Assembly (NCBI GenBank): GCA_033297075.1
Contig: MU858127.1
Coordinates: 62,001-126,000, forward strand
DNA: 64,000 nt
Source of the DNA: Rhypophila decipiens
Lineage: Eukaryota; Ascomycota; Sordariomycetes; Sordariales; Naviculisporaceae
Direction of reading: 5' to 3'
Each line of letters begins with the position of its first letter. Positions within the stretch are counted from its first letter, which is position 1. This document shows, piece by piece, positions 50,224-61,242 of this stretch. Both the position numbers and the translations under genes were made by a program. The notes under the pieces were generated by a model. The model searched no databases. It saw only the letters and a program-made list of their open reading frames with translations, and was not told the origin of the DNA.

Positions 50224-50354
50224 CNNNNNNNNNNGCGGTGGAAGCTTCCATGGCAGCCAACTTCCCCATGCCTTTAAAATTTGGCCCCCCAACTTCCCCA
50301 TTTCAACCTGGGACACAACATCGAAGTTGCTGTTCCCCCCCCCCCCCCCCCCCC
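50041..50354. repeat. 95-bp direct duplication flanking a poly-G/N assembly scar
   Basis: 50041-50135 and 50240-50334 are two same-length copies beginning GAAGCTTCCATGGCAGCC and ending GAAGTTGCTGTT, differing mainly in base runs. Between them lie an 88-nt G tract with one C (50136-50223) and ten N (50225-50234). The second copy is followed by C20. The layout looks like the same sequence read twice with homopolymer errors, not biology. Confidence 0.85.
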
Positions 50355-51280
50355 TTTTTACAGCCACGGGTTTTGATTTTCCCCGAGTCGTTACTTCTAC
50401 TTCACAATGCTCGGCGATAAAACTAAAACATGAAATCTGGACAAACCGGTCTCAGACGCCAGATACCGTTTCCCAACGGGTGCAACGGTATACAGCATGG
50501 GCTTTGCCTTGGACGAGACGGGAGCTGTACGGAAGCTTCTCTTTAAACCAAGTGAAGAGGGCTACCGTCAGACCGTCAAAGAGGCCTCTTCAGATGGGAC
50601 CAAAACCCGAGCTAATCACGCCAACTTGCATATCACAACATATGCATGCGGTCAAAGACGATTCTGCGGGTGGGCGTCACCCTCGCATCAAACAGATGGG
50701 AGAATCGGCCATGGTCGGACGTGGCTGATCCTACTGTAACAGCACGGAACGGTTGCTCTTCTCACTGTTCTGTCCTTCTGAGTCGGGCAACTCTGTCGAG
50801 GGCTTCTTCGGTCTTTTCTCTGCTACATGGTACTAAAATCAGCGTCTAGTAACGTCGTCCACCATCTCGAGACTACCATGACTAGCCTCCATAACCGGGG
50901 CAAGCTCGGAATGACGTTTGACGGAGAAGAAGCCGTCTACTCGATCTGCAGCCAAACCTCCGAAAAAAATAAAATTCCAGGCGCTAGAATCTCTATGCAA
51001 CGAGTTTCTCCTACTCGGGTCCGACGGCGCGTTAAACCGTCCTACTAGGCGCCGTTGCTGTGGGTGTCCTGGAGACCCTGCGCAACACCAGGGCACACCA
51101 GAATGGACACTCTCACGCTGAGGGAACAAGATATCGCTGGCTGGTGGTCTCGCTCCCTCTAGCTGGGGGCAGGTGAGTGAGCAGCGGGCGACGTGAACGC
51201 GCTTGATCCAGCCCTAGCGAGTGGCAAGGCAACAAACCCAGGGGGCTGTTGTTGCTGCCCTGAGGACTGAGCCATGTCGT

Positions 51281-51287
51281 TATATAA
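51281..51287 (+). promoter_or_regulatory. TATA box of the multicopper oxidase gene
   Basis: TATATAA lies 148 nt upstream of the ATG at 51429, the usual distance for TATA-driven secreted-enzyme genes in this window. Confidence 0.55.
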
Positions 51288-51428
51288 CTCGGGCATCTGA
51301 CCGTTTGCTTCAGGCCTCGATTCGAAACATCAACATCAACATCCTCATCATCATCTTCTTCTTCCATCCTGGACAATTTCGATTCGGCATTGTCTTGAGC
51401 CATCCTACCAAGTCAACCACAGCCCAAC

Positions 51429-53370
51429 ATGCGCAGCATTTTACCCGCCCTCGTCTTGGGGAGCTGGCTTTCGGCCACTGCCCTGGCCAAGCTGGTGGTC
51501 CACGATGGCTCCTTTACGCCAGATCAGGTGCTCAGAGTCACGATAGGCCAGATTGACTCGGGCTGCCAAACTCACCAAGATATCGTCGTCAACGGCACCT
51601 CTCCTGGCCCAGTGCTGCATATTCTCCCCGGCGCCACTACTTGGGTCAGAGTGTACAACGACATGGATGACCAGAATCTCACCATGGTGAGTCCTACACC
51701 CTGCCAGTCCCCAAGACGTCTGAATTGAGCCCCTTGACTGACTTGATGTTGCCTTGATGCAGCACTGGCATGGCATCACCCAGCGGCTTGCCCCCTTTGC
51801 CGATGGAACTCCAATGGCGTCACAGTGGCCCATCCCACCTGGCCACTTTTTTGACTACGAGATTGTGACGGACAAAGACGATGCTGGCACCTACTATTAC
51901 CACTCCCACGTCGAGATGCAGGCCATGACCTGTATTGGTGCCCTTGTTGTCGACGACTGTGGCCAAGCCCCCTTCCAGTATGATGACGAACGCATCCTCA
52001 TGTTCGGGGATTGGTTCGACAGCTCGTCACATTCTATGGCCAGCCAAGCGGGCGGCGCTCCTTTTCAGGGGCCGCCGGAGACAGGCGGGCTCTTGCTCAA
52101 TGGCCATGGAGTACCAGGAGGGAAAACGGCTGTTGCGGGCAAAGATCACACCAGAGGCAAGCATTCGGCTCCTGGGCAACGTCGCCAAACCGAAGACTCC
52201 CAGTGCGAGCTTCCTGTGATCGATGTTGATGCCGGAAAAACCTACCGCTTCCGCTTCATCGGTGGCACCAGTCTCTCCTTGGTCGCTGCCGCCTTTGAGG
52301 GCCATGGCAACATGACAGTCATTCAAGTCGACGGTTCCGAGTACAGCCAACCCGTATCGACTGACCATATGCAAGTCGGTGTCGGACAGAGATTCGATGT
52401 CTTGTTCAAGACCAAGACCGCCGAGGAGCTACAGGCCGACGGCAACAGGATGACATACTATGTACAAATGCAGACGCTGGACAGTCCTAGATCGTTTGTT
52501 GGCTATGCTGTCCTCCGCTACTCACAAGATGCCAAAATCCCTGCCGTACCCGCCAACCCCGTTGTCGACATTCCAACAGGAGAAGCCACATGGAACTGGA
52601 TGGAGTACACTTTGCAGCCTCTCCAACCTGACCAGAGCGACTTTCCTTCGGCCGACGAAGTCACACGGCGGGTCACCATCGACGTCGGCCTGGTTTCGTT
52701 GCCCAATGGGAAGATTGAGTACCAATTCAACAAGCTGTCCTGGTTCGAGTCCACTTACACGTCGCCTCTCCTGGTCGACATCTACCTGCGTGGAGAGGCA
52801 GCCGTGCCCAACTACGAGGCAGCTATCAAGAATGGCGGCTGGGATCCCAACACGCTCGCCTGGCCTGCCAAGATTGGAGAGGTGCTCGAGATTATCTGGC
52901 AAAATACAGGAGCAGAGGCCGACCGCTTCCAGGGCATGGTAGAGTCGCATCCGTTCCACGCGCACAGCAAGCACTTTTACGACCTTGGCGGCGGCCCTGG
53001 AGCATACGATGCTGATGCGAACAATGCCAAGATCTCGCAGCTTGGGTACAAGCCCATCAGGAGAGACACCACGTTGCTGTACTCGTATGGGCAAAGGACG
53101 GGGGCCGGACAAGTGGCTAGCTGGCGGGGCTGGCGTCTTCGGATCACGGACGCTGGTGTTTGGATGGTCCACTGCCATATTCTCACGCACATGATGATTG
53201 GCATGCAGTCTGTCTGGGTTGTTGGTAACGCGACGCAGATTGAGCAGGTTCCCATGGCGGAGAGTCAGGGTTATCTTACCTACGGCGGCGATGTCTACGG
53301 CAACGAGAACTACAACCCTACCTATTACGAATGGACCAACGAAGCCGCCAAACAGTGCCAGCCCATTTGA
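51429..53370 (+). CDS. secreted multicopper oxidase, fungal ascorbate-oxidase type
   Basis: Two exons (51429-51686 and 51763-53370; 76-nt GTGAGT...CAG intron) give 621 residues. A signal peptide ends near residue 20 (ATALA). Copper ligands are complete: HWHG at 87-90, HSH at 133-135, HPFHAH at 482-487 and HCHILTHMMIGM at 556-567. The last has Met at the axial type-1 position. The enzyme should oxidise small reductants and reduce oxygen to water outside the cell. The overall layout is that of the fungal L-ascorbate-oxidase-like branch, not classical laccases. Residues about 210-245 form a Lys/Arg/Gln-rich insert. The copper metallothionein lies 5.5 kb away, with no sign of co-regulation. Confidence 0.95.
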
Positions 53371-54647
53371 GTAGGAGCTGGGATATCGACCGACTGAGAA
53401 CATGAAAAGACGCCAAAGGGCAACGACGAGCCCTTATTAATCGCAAAAGCATAGCCGGGCACCTAGCATGGGTTGGAGTTTCCAGTTATTTAGCATGGCC
53501 GGGTGGGAAGCATTGCAAGGGGGATGGACATGGTGTTGGGGAGGTGACTTGTTTCTTTTCTCCGGACATTTTGCCCTTTTTAATTCTTGGATACCAATAT
53601 GTATCTAAGCAGCGTGTTCTTGTTCTTTTCTCTTGCTTTTTTGTTTAGATAGAGTACCTAGACCATAATATCCGTAGACTTAATTTCACGAATCGCTCTC
53701 GCTTCATATGAGACCTTGACAATAGTCTGGTGCATTTAGCTCGTGGGCTCGCGTCTTGTTGCAAATATGAATGATGCCTTTGGAACTACCCTCACATGGT
53801 AGTCCGCCTCTCGAAGATGTCGAGTCAGATAGCGAGCGGGCTGGTGGTCCAAACAGACGGGCCATGGAAGACGGCCGAATATTAGGGCTAGTTAGGAGCA
53901 GCTGGAGCTTCGACAATGGGATCATGAACGGCACGAATTCAATGTCGGTGAAGGGCATCTGAAGAAAAAAGTCAAGTCATCTCGAGTTTTGTTGACAGCC
54001 TCTTGACCTTGAGAATGACAAATGACATCCAAATTGACAAGCTTTCCTTCCCGCTCCAAGCATAGACTTGCTTTGGCCGCCTTCCTCCCCGCATCCCACT
54101 TTAATTACAGTAAACTTGGCGGCTTAAGCGGTGTTGAGCGGCACAAACCACAAGCGTCGCTCCTTTTCCGGTTTAGTGCCGGCGGGCCAACCCCGTCTAA
54201 TTTTCCACGGCCCGCCAAGACCCATCCAAGATGCCATCCACAGCGACCGCAGGGCAACCGGAAACACTTTGAGTTGAAGGACATTGACAGGAAGCTTTGA
54301 TGATTTTCCAACTTTCGAGCCCCCTCCACTCCACCTCTCGTCCACGTTATCGCTCGTTACCTCCCGCCTCCCGCAACTCAAACATATCAACGGCGCACTC
54401 AATCCGAATTCGTATGCAACACTGCGTTGTTGTTTGTGTTGCCAGGGCTTGATCATTTTCCTTCTAGAGCTGCAAGTGACGTGGTCGTCTGTGGACCCTC
54501 GAACCTCGAAGCAGCCACCCGCAAGACCACAATCGGGGCTTCGTTCTTGTTTGCTAGCTCGACCCCGAACTTGCGATCGCCGTCTCTTTTTTTTTTTTTC
54601 CCCCTCGTCCACCGAATTGCTTGTCGTCAAGTTTGCGAGACGCCATC
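53371..54647. other. intergenic region
   Basis: 3' flank of the multicopper oxidase and promoter/leader of the coiled-coil gene, ending in a T13 run at 54588-54600. No gene is supported. Confidence 0.5.
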
Positions 54648-56429
54648 ATGTCGGTCGACACGGAGCAATCAGCCCAGGTGGTGAATGATATGCCCGACGA
54701 GGACCGCCTGCGCTTGATCGACGACCCTGTTACACCCCTCGACGATGACGAACTCATTCCCTCATCGCAGCAGTCGATGCCCTCGACCCAAGGCGCAAAT
54801 TCCAGAGCCGCCTCGCCTCTAATCAACGACGGATTGGCCGGGCCCGCCATCATTCCGTCGTCGCTTACTCCCCCGCCTTCTTCACAACTGCCTACCACCG
54901 CCGCGGCTGGTGCCGTGAATCCCCTCGCACCATCCTATGTTGTCCCGCAAAGATCTGGCATCTTCTCACCACCCGCCACGACCCTGAACGGCGTCAAGAG
55001 GGAGACCAGCGATGCCGCCAAGTTTACCGTACCGACCGCCAGACAAGTCGACGAGGCTTCGATTGAGGAACTGCGGACCATGCTCAAGGGCTGTATGGCC
55101 GAGCACGCCAAGTTGAAGATGGAAGCGGCTCATCACAAGTTACAGTATAACTTGTTGAGCCTGCAAGCCGACGAAGACTCGAAGCGTGCCGCCGTGGAGC
55201 ATGAGATGACCCGAAGGGAGGTGGAAGCTCTTCGAGCGGCCGAGCACTCTCGCCAAGCACGCCGCGATCTCAGCGCCGCTTCCGAGTCGATGCAGACCAA
55301 GTACCTGCAGCTCAAGGTTTTCTACGAACAGGCGTTGGAAGAAAATGAAGTTCTCGCCAAAAAGTTCAAGGCTGCGAGAAAAGTGATTCAACAGAAGGAG
55401 GACGAGGTCATGCAGCTGAAGGAGGACCAGGAGATGCTCTTGAATCGTATCCGCGAAAATCGAGAACACTTTCACCACCTATGCAGCCCAGGTGGTCTCT
55501 TCCATGGCGTCATGTCGCCGGCAAAGACGCAACTGACGGCCTCTACTCCCCAGCAGCACCGTGCTACCCCTCGACAGACGCCCAAGTCTGCGGCCGTGCA
55601 CCGGGAGCCCCGAGACAACCGCAACGGGCATAACTTTGACGTTCTGCTCCAGGCCCTCAGCAGCCAGGAGAACAACAGTGCTGGGAACAGTGCTCCATCC
55701 ACACCCATTACCGGCCTCCGCCCTGCTCCGCGTGCCCAATCGAAGCACGCTAGGAACGCGCAGTCCATGTCCTCGCTCCCGAGCACACCCGTTGGACGGA
55801 CCCGACTCGACCATGGCGGACTCCTCCCTTCTGTAAACCTGGTTCCCCAGACCGAGCCTCCTCACATACGCAGTCGATTTGTCCCCGAGACCCCACCTCC
55901 CGCAGCACGCAGCCGAGAGCGCCGCACCAGTCGCGAAAGCACCATCTCGGCCGAAGACAACGCCGAGCTTGCGCGCCAGGCTTTGCAGGTTGCGTCGTTT
56001 GCCTCGCGGGGATCCCAACACTCGCGCAGCGGATCTCGCCGTATGTCGCAGTCACTCGGTGGCGGTGGTGGCGGCGAGGAAGAGCCCGTCTACGAGAGCC
56101 AGGCCAGTCAGGCTGCGTCTGAGATGCTTCGCCGTGATCCCCGGGAGAGCTTTGAGGTGGCTGGGTCTGGAAATAACTCGCGCGATGTGACTCCTGCTGT
56201 GGCGCCTGCCGCTGACAAGAGCACCAAGTTGCAGGCCAAGCTGTTTGGCGGGCTGAACAAGAGCGGCGTCTCCACATCCGAGAAGAGGAAGTTTAGCGGG
56301 GGCAACAGTGGTGCGCCGTCGGCTGCTGGGGAGGCACGGGGTGCTATCAGCCCGACCAAAAAGTTGCGACTTGCTGGGGGGCTGAGGGATCCGGGACAGG
56401 TTGGCTTGGGGATCCAGTATTCCCAGTAA
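54648..56429 (+). CDS. coiled-coil protein of unknown function
   Basis: A single exon gives 593 residues from the ATG at 54648; the frame extends 27 nt further upstream only through a TTG. Residues 1-140 are disordered and acidic. Residues about 140-280 form a long coiled coil (IEELRTMLKGCMAEHAKLK through KEDEVMQLKEDQEMLLNRIREN). The remaining 310 residues are Ser/Pro/Arg-rich with many SP and TP sites (for example SMSSLPSTPVGR and VPETPPP) and a basic KKLRLAGG near the end. This suggests a CDK-regulated scaffold, perhaps nuclear or cytoskeletal, but I do not recognise the family. Confidence 0.85.
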   Translation: MSVDTEQSAQVVNDMPDEDRLRLIDDPVTPLDDDELIPSSQQSMPSTQGANSRAASPLINDGLAGPAIIPSSLTPPPSSQLPTTAAAGAVNPLAPSYVVPQRSGIFSPPATTLNGVKRETSDAAKFTVPTARQVDEASIEELRTMLKGCMAEHAKLKMEAAHHKLQYNLLSLQADEDSKRAAVEHEMTRREVEALRAAEHSRQARRDLSAASESMQTKYLQLKVFYEQALEENEVLAKKFKAARKVIQQKEDEVMQLKEDQEMLLNRIRENREHFHHLCSPGGLFHGVMSPAKTQLTASTPQQHRATPRQTPKSAAVHREPRDNRNGHNFDVLLQALSSQENNSAGNSAPSTPITGLRPAPRAQSKHARNAQSMSSLPSTPVGRTRLDHGGLLPSVNLVPQTEPPHIRSRFVPETPPPAARSRERRTSRESTISAEDNAELARQALQVASFASRGSQHSRSGSRRMSQSLGGGGGGEEEPVYESQASQAASEMLRRDPRESFEVAGSGNNSRDVTPAVAPAADKSTKLQAKLFGGLNKSGVSTSEKRKFSGGNSGAPSAAGEARGAISPTKKLRLAGGLRDPGQVGLGIQYSQ

Positions 56430-57838
56430 AGTAGTTCGACTGTTTTTGGCTCTTGGGCTGAAAACTCTTTTTTGTTTTTCTGTGCTGCATGATTGCATGG
56501 ATGGATGCAAGAAAATGATATTTGACGTCTCTTTTCAGCTTATACCCTGTTGTCGGATGCTGAATTTCTTTTCTTCTTCTCGACGGGCTTTTCTTTTCCT
56601 TTCTATATGGTTAGCCCACTCGTGGCTCACTCTGGCCGTGTTTATGGATGGATGATTATGGTTCTTTTTTTCTGGTGGTCTTGGGGATTCTCTATGGGCT
56701 TTATTCTCTTTTCGCCATCTCTCCCCCTTTGTTTTTAGGGGACAACAAGATGGTCGAAGCAGCGGTCTTTGAACAAGCGAAAAAGCTATTGGTCCCCGTC
56801 TTGGCCTTTCTGCTACGCTTGCTCGACGACAAGATTGTATATTTATATCACGAGGTTATGGGTCATTTCTTTCTTTTCATTTCTCGGGTTTTGCACACCT
56901 GGTCAGATCGGATTCTTTTCGGCGGCGCTATAGCATGGTACTGATGGCAACGAACTGACGGTTCGGAATCTGGTTGTGGGAAGAAGGGCTTCTTTGGTAT
57001 CTAGTTAGTTGCCTTTGACGGCTCTGCCGTTTGTTGGGAGCATTCTTCCTGTGCTTTCCAGACTATTGGGTTTTGGGGCTGTTTTTTTTTTTTTTTTTTT
57101 TGGAGCTGAGCTATGAGAGCAGGAAGGCATTGCAGAACTGCTAAACTCTGAATGAGACTGGTACTTGGGTCACTACTGTTCATATTTTGTGCAAGTCTGT
57201 CTGTTGATCTTGATTTGTTGACATGGTATGGCTTGGTTCATTTGCATGAAGCTGTTGAGTATGATGATGCTGACCATGTATGTACCCCTGTAGCAGTCAG
57301 GATGATATGATGATATGATGATATTGATGCTGCCATGACACCTGGCCATTATGCTGATATTTAAACTCTCTTCTCTTTTTGCTCTATTTATATTATGGAT
57401 TTACAATGATAGCCTCTGACTGCTCTGGCAGCTGATCAGGAAATGATATCACGCTTTGCGTACTTGCTTGGTCCGTTTGTCGCGGCGTGGCTTTTTAACT
57501 TGGACGCTCAACTTGGCATCACTTGTACGTGTTTAATGAGCCAAAGCTTTTGTGACTCGTAAGGTGTCAAGTTGAAGATGAAACTTGGGGTAGGCAAACT
57601 GTAGCGATGCTGGCTTGCTTGATTGAGATGGGATATATCATGTTGAGCAGGTAGGAGGAGATCCCATATTCCAGTCGGCAGACGAAAGCATATCCCAACC
57701 ACACCAGATTACCATTTTATAACCTTGCAAGGATAACATACAAAGACACCTCTCTAGATACAAGACACGAGATATAAATATGTACAAATCACCCTTCCTC
57801 CTCCTCCTCATATACCCAAACCCAACATCTCACCCCAT
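56430..57838. other. intergenic region between convergent genes
   Basis: It holds a T20 run (57082-57101) and a short GATGATAT triplet repeat near 57300-57324. No gene is supported. Confidence 0.5.
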
Positions 57839-59119
57839 CTAGTACTCCCTGACAAACAAGCCACCCATACCCATACCAGTACCAATGCACATACTCACAA
57901 CACCAACCTGACCCTGCGACCTCTCCAAGCCATGAAGCAACGTAGCCACCAGCCTTGCACCAGTAGCACCAAGCGGGTGACCCAGGGCAATAGCTCCTCC
58001 ATCGGGGTTAACCTTTTCATCCGCCAGCTCTTGCTCCAGCCCCAACTCTCTCACACAATAGATAGCCTGGCTAGCAAACGCCTCGTTAATCTCCCACCGA
58101 TCAACATCTTTGTTTTCCAACCCATACGCGCCCAGCAGCTTGGGGATGACCACGGCCGGCCCAATGCCCATCTCATTGGGCTTACACCCGGCAACGGCAG
58201 AACCGACAAACTTGCCAATGATATTCCCCGAGAGTCCCAATTCCGTCGCGGTGCTCCTCCTCATCAACAGCGTAGCAGCAGCACCGTCGCTCACCTGGGA
58301 CGAATTACCCGCAGTAGACTTTCCATCCGCCTTGAAAGCGGGCTTGAGCTTCGTCATCCCCGCCATATTCACCCCGGGGCGAATCCCATCGTCCTGCGTA
58401 ACAGTAACCTCCTTCTCCTCGCCCACCGGCTGGCCGGCCTTGTCCACCTCCTGGAAGCGCGTGGTAACAGGGACAATCTCTTTCTCAAAATACCCATTCT
58501 CCCTCGCCCGCGCCGCTCTCCGATGGGATTCCACCGCAAAAGCGTCTTGGTCTTCTCTCGAGACGTTATACCGCTCTGCCACGTTCTCCGAGGTCAAGCC
58601 CATGGGCATGATACAATCCCTCGCATCTGCAATCGGGCTGTTCTTGAGCGCAGGCCAGACATGCACCGGGATGGCTTTGCTCCCGTAGTTCCGCGTCATG
58701 GACTCCATCCCCGCGCCGATACCGACGTCGATCATGCCCGTCGAGATACTCGCGGCGATGTTTGTAATCGACTGCAGAGAAGACGAACAAGCGCGGTTGA
58801 CGGTGTATAGCGAAGTAGAGGAGGTGTCGAACTCGGGGATTGCGTTGAGAGCCATGCGCGAGGCCTTGGAACCGCCCAGCTCGGAGAGGACCACGCCGAC
58901 TGCTACATCGTTTATCTTTTTGGGGTCGAGGTTTGGGTTCGCGGTGAGGGTTGCTTTTAGGACGGAAGAGAGGAGTTCTTCGGGGTAGGCGTCTTTGAGG
59001 TGGCCTTTGTAGGAGCGGGTTATGGGGGTTCGGAGGGAGGATAGGATCACGATGTCGGAGGGGGATTTGGATAGGATCGAGGCGAGGCCTTTGGCTTTGC
59101 TTGCTGAGGCGGCGGCCAT
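57839..59119 (-). CDS. 3-ketoacyl-CoA thiolase
   Basis: A single exon gives 426 residues from the ATG at 59119; the frame opens further upstream only through non-ATG codons. Thiolase catalytic residues are all present: nucleophile Cys111 in NRACSSSLQ, His381 in GGAIALGHPLGATGAR, and Cys411 in CIGTGMGMGG. The enzyme cleaves 3-ketoacyl-CoA to acetyl-CoA and a shortened acyl-CoA in fatty-acid beta-oxidation. The N-terminus (SKAKGLASILSKSPSD) lacks a clear R-L-x5-H-L PTS2 and the C-terminus REY is not a PTS1. Peroxisomal targeting is therefore not evident; a divergent signal, piggy-back import or mitochondrial location are options. Confidence 0.93.
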   Translation of the reverse strand: MAAASASKAKGLASILSKSPSDIVILSSLRTPITRSYKGHLKDAYPEELLSSVLKATLTANPNLDPKKINDVAVGVVLSELGGSKASRMALNAIPEFDTSSTSLYTVNRACSSSLQSITNIAASISTGMIDVGIGAGMESMTRNYGSKAIPVHVWPALKNSPIADARDCIMPMGLTSENVAERYNVSREDQDAFAVESHRRAARARENGYFEKEIVPVTTRFQEVDKAGQPVGEEKEVTVTQDDGIRPGVNMAGMTKLKPAFKADGKSTAGNSSQVSDGAAATLLMRRSTATELGLSGNIIGKFVGSAVAGCKPNEMGIGPAVVIPKLLGAYGLENKDVDRWEINEAFASQAIYCVRELGLEQELADEKVNPDGGAIALGHPLGATGARLVATLLHGLERSQGQVGVVSMCIGTGMGMGGLFVREY

Positions 59120-60113
59120 TTTTGCGGATTTCTTTTGCTGGGTGGGTGAGATTGGCTTGCTTGTTGGGAGGAGGTGAGAGATACGTAGAGAGAGAAAAGA
59201 AGAAAAAGAAAAGAAAAAGAAAATCCAAAAGTCAACAAAAGGAGGCAAATCGGCGTGCGTGCTCGCTCCTCCGAAGGTGGGCCGTATCCGTGACAAACTG
59301 CCGGTCGAGTCGCCGGATGGATCCCCGCTTCCCCAGTCTTTTTGGCGCGCTTGTTCGCGTGGAGATGACTTGGCGATTGTTTGTCTTTTTTGGTCTCTCT
59401 TTTCTCCGAGTGTTGGGGATTGAAGCTTTCAATCGCTGGATTGAAGATATGTTGACAATAAGGCGCAGTTAAAGACGAAGAAGAGAAAAAGAAAAAGAGG
59501 GTCATTTTACCCGGATATATATCTACGAGCATGAGATATTGCCGGTCGTCACTTTGTCACTTGAGCCCCCCAAGGAATCCCTCTCCGGCAGCCCGGAACC
59601 GCGACTCGGGATTGGGGTAATCGGCCCCAGAAGGTCTAATCGCCCCCTGGGGCAGTCAAGAATTTGTATGGAGAAACTGGAGAAAACTCGGGGAAATTGT
59701 TTAAAGAAAAAGTCGGCCACGCAGTGGGATAGGCCAGTGTGACGGTGGGGGGTTTCGGCAGTAAAAGGGGCGAATGGGCATCCTTGGCGGCATTGGTCTC
59801 GGGAGTCGGGATATTTTGGAGACGGGTCCTCCCGATTCCGCTTCTGGCTTTACCGCTAGTTTGGTATTATGAGGTGGTGGCATGGCAACGAATAGGGAGG
59901 TGAGGTCTCTATTAGCGCTCTTTCACAAAGACCTTTGATGATAATACGAGACAGCGCCAGAAATATATCATGATTCATTTTCTTCCTCTAATAATACATG
60001 ACTTCACACAACTCCCTAATCGTACAAAGTCTACAATCCACCTGTCCCAGCGCCACCCGCACCCACATGTCTCGTTTTGAACACTCTTGTTGTCAACGAC
60101 ACGATACTCCAGG
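59120..60113. other. intergenic region
   Basis: Promoter of the thiolase gene and 3' flank of the tentative minus-strand gene. A/G-rich tracts lie just upstream of the thiolase. No gene is supported. Confidence 0.5.
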
Positions 60114-61242
60114 TTATCGCGGAGCCGAAACGTCAGACGAACCAGAGATAGCATTGACCGAAGTAGTGGCCGAAGAAGTCCAGGTGTCCCATGCCGAGTA
60201 GTCGTAGGCGATAGCTGACTCGACGGACTCGGACCGGGAAGCCGTGGTGTCGAGCTCCACGACGTCCGAGTCCTCGGGGATATCGCCCGGCGCTGCACGT
60301 AGCTGCGCCGCCGCCACCACGATCTGGCTGTTGGGCGGAGAGTCGTCTCTTGTTGTTCATCCCACCACCAGGCCCCGCCTAGACTTGATCTGGCTGTTGA
60401 GCGGAGAGTCGCCTTTTGTTGTTCAGGCCGACTGCCCGGTGCTCGGTGGGTACATGAGGGAGAAGAAAACAGCGGCTGCAGTGGCTGCAGTGGCTCCAGG
60501 CACCACCGCCTAGACTTGATCTGGCTGTTGGGCCGAGAGTCGTCTTTCTCGCAGAAACCTGGTTAGGGTCTCTGCCCAAAGGACGCTCCCAACCGTAAAC
60601 TTGATTCCGGGGGACGCCTGCCGTCGTCACGCCAGGGTGGAGCTCGGCCAGATCTTCCGCAAGGTCCCCTGCCTTCTCTGGACCCCGGCCGACAGCGAGG
60701 TGCTCGGTGGGTACATGAGGGAGAGGAGAACAGTGGCTGTAGTCGGTGCAGCGGCTTACCCAGGGTTGGGGGTGCATGTCGGCCATGTTCGACTGCCCGC
60801 CCCTTCATGGACGCTGGAAGGAGGCGTGAGCTCTCCGGAAGCTCCAGGGAAGGACAAAGATCCAGGAGCGGTAACTGCCTTGGCCTGCGCGGCATTGGAG
60901 GGATGGGTGTGGATTGCGGTGTCCATCGTGCGCTGCTCGAGGTCTTGCATACTCGAAGTTCTGCGGCTGCCTGCCGTGAGCGGCGGTCGACCCTTTGGAG
61001 TCTTGAAGACGGGCAGGGAGGCTGGATCAGCATTGGGGTGCCAATGCCCTTGGCAGGCTCTGGTCGTCCCTCTAGGGTAGGGCTAACAACCAACTTGGAA
61101 TTAATCCGAGATCAAGGATCGAACTGTCTAATTAAGACATGGAATTGCGATGGCCAGACAGCGGTGCTCCGAGGTTGATGGTCCATGATTGGACAGTTGT
61201 GGGAAAAGAAGCTGAAAATGCATACCTTGAAGCAAACTCCAT
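60114..61242 (-). CDS. tentative three-exon gene, hypothetical protein; structure uncertain
   Basis: A workable model joins exons 61242-61226, 61071-60760 and 60348-60114 into 187 residues. A likely 5'UTR intron (61437-61370, GTAAGT donor, GCTGAC branch, CAG) supports transcription. Exon 2 encodes PVFKTPKGRPPLTAGSRR, a Gln/Asp/Glu segment and a Ser/Pro-rich region. Exon 3 encodes an acidic Ser/Thr-rich tail ending DVSAPR. The 411-nt second intron is built of direct repeats. With the alternative acceptor at 61082 the frame starts with a more protein-like SPTLEGRPEPAKG but then needs a one-base shift in a C run. So this may be a pseudogene or contain an error. I do not recognise the product. 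Confidence 0.4.
60321..60750. repeat. imperfect direct repeats inside the putative intron
   Basis: GATCTGGCTGTTGGGCGGAG-type units start at 60321, 60387 and 60518. A second unit, GGTGCTCGGTGGGTACATGA, occurs at 60438 and 60699 with about 45 nt of following similarity. The spacing (66, 131 and 261 nt) suggests nested duplications of one exon-intron junction. Confidence 0.8.

Larger units (their letters stand above)
49310..51428. other. intergenic region containing an assembly gap
   Basis: It includes the promoter of the DUF3818-like gene on the left, the homopolymer/N gap at 50136-50234, and the promoter of the multicopper oxidase on the right (TATATAA at 51281-51287). A frame at 50497 has weak coding character only. 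Confidence 0.5.

Noticed and set aside
52522..53403. 293-codon minus-strand ORF
   Set aside because: Antisense shadow of the multicopper oxidase, which has all copper motifs on the plus strand.
57932..58810. 292-codon plus-strand ORF
   Set aside because: Antisense shadow of the thiolase gene.
59120..59296. 59-residue N-terminal extension of the thiolase
   Set aside because: Begins with TTG, encodes a Phe-run with no targeting logic, and lies in an A/G-rich leader.
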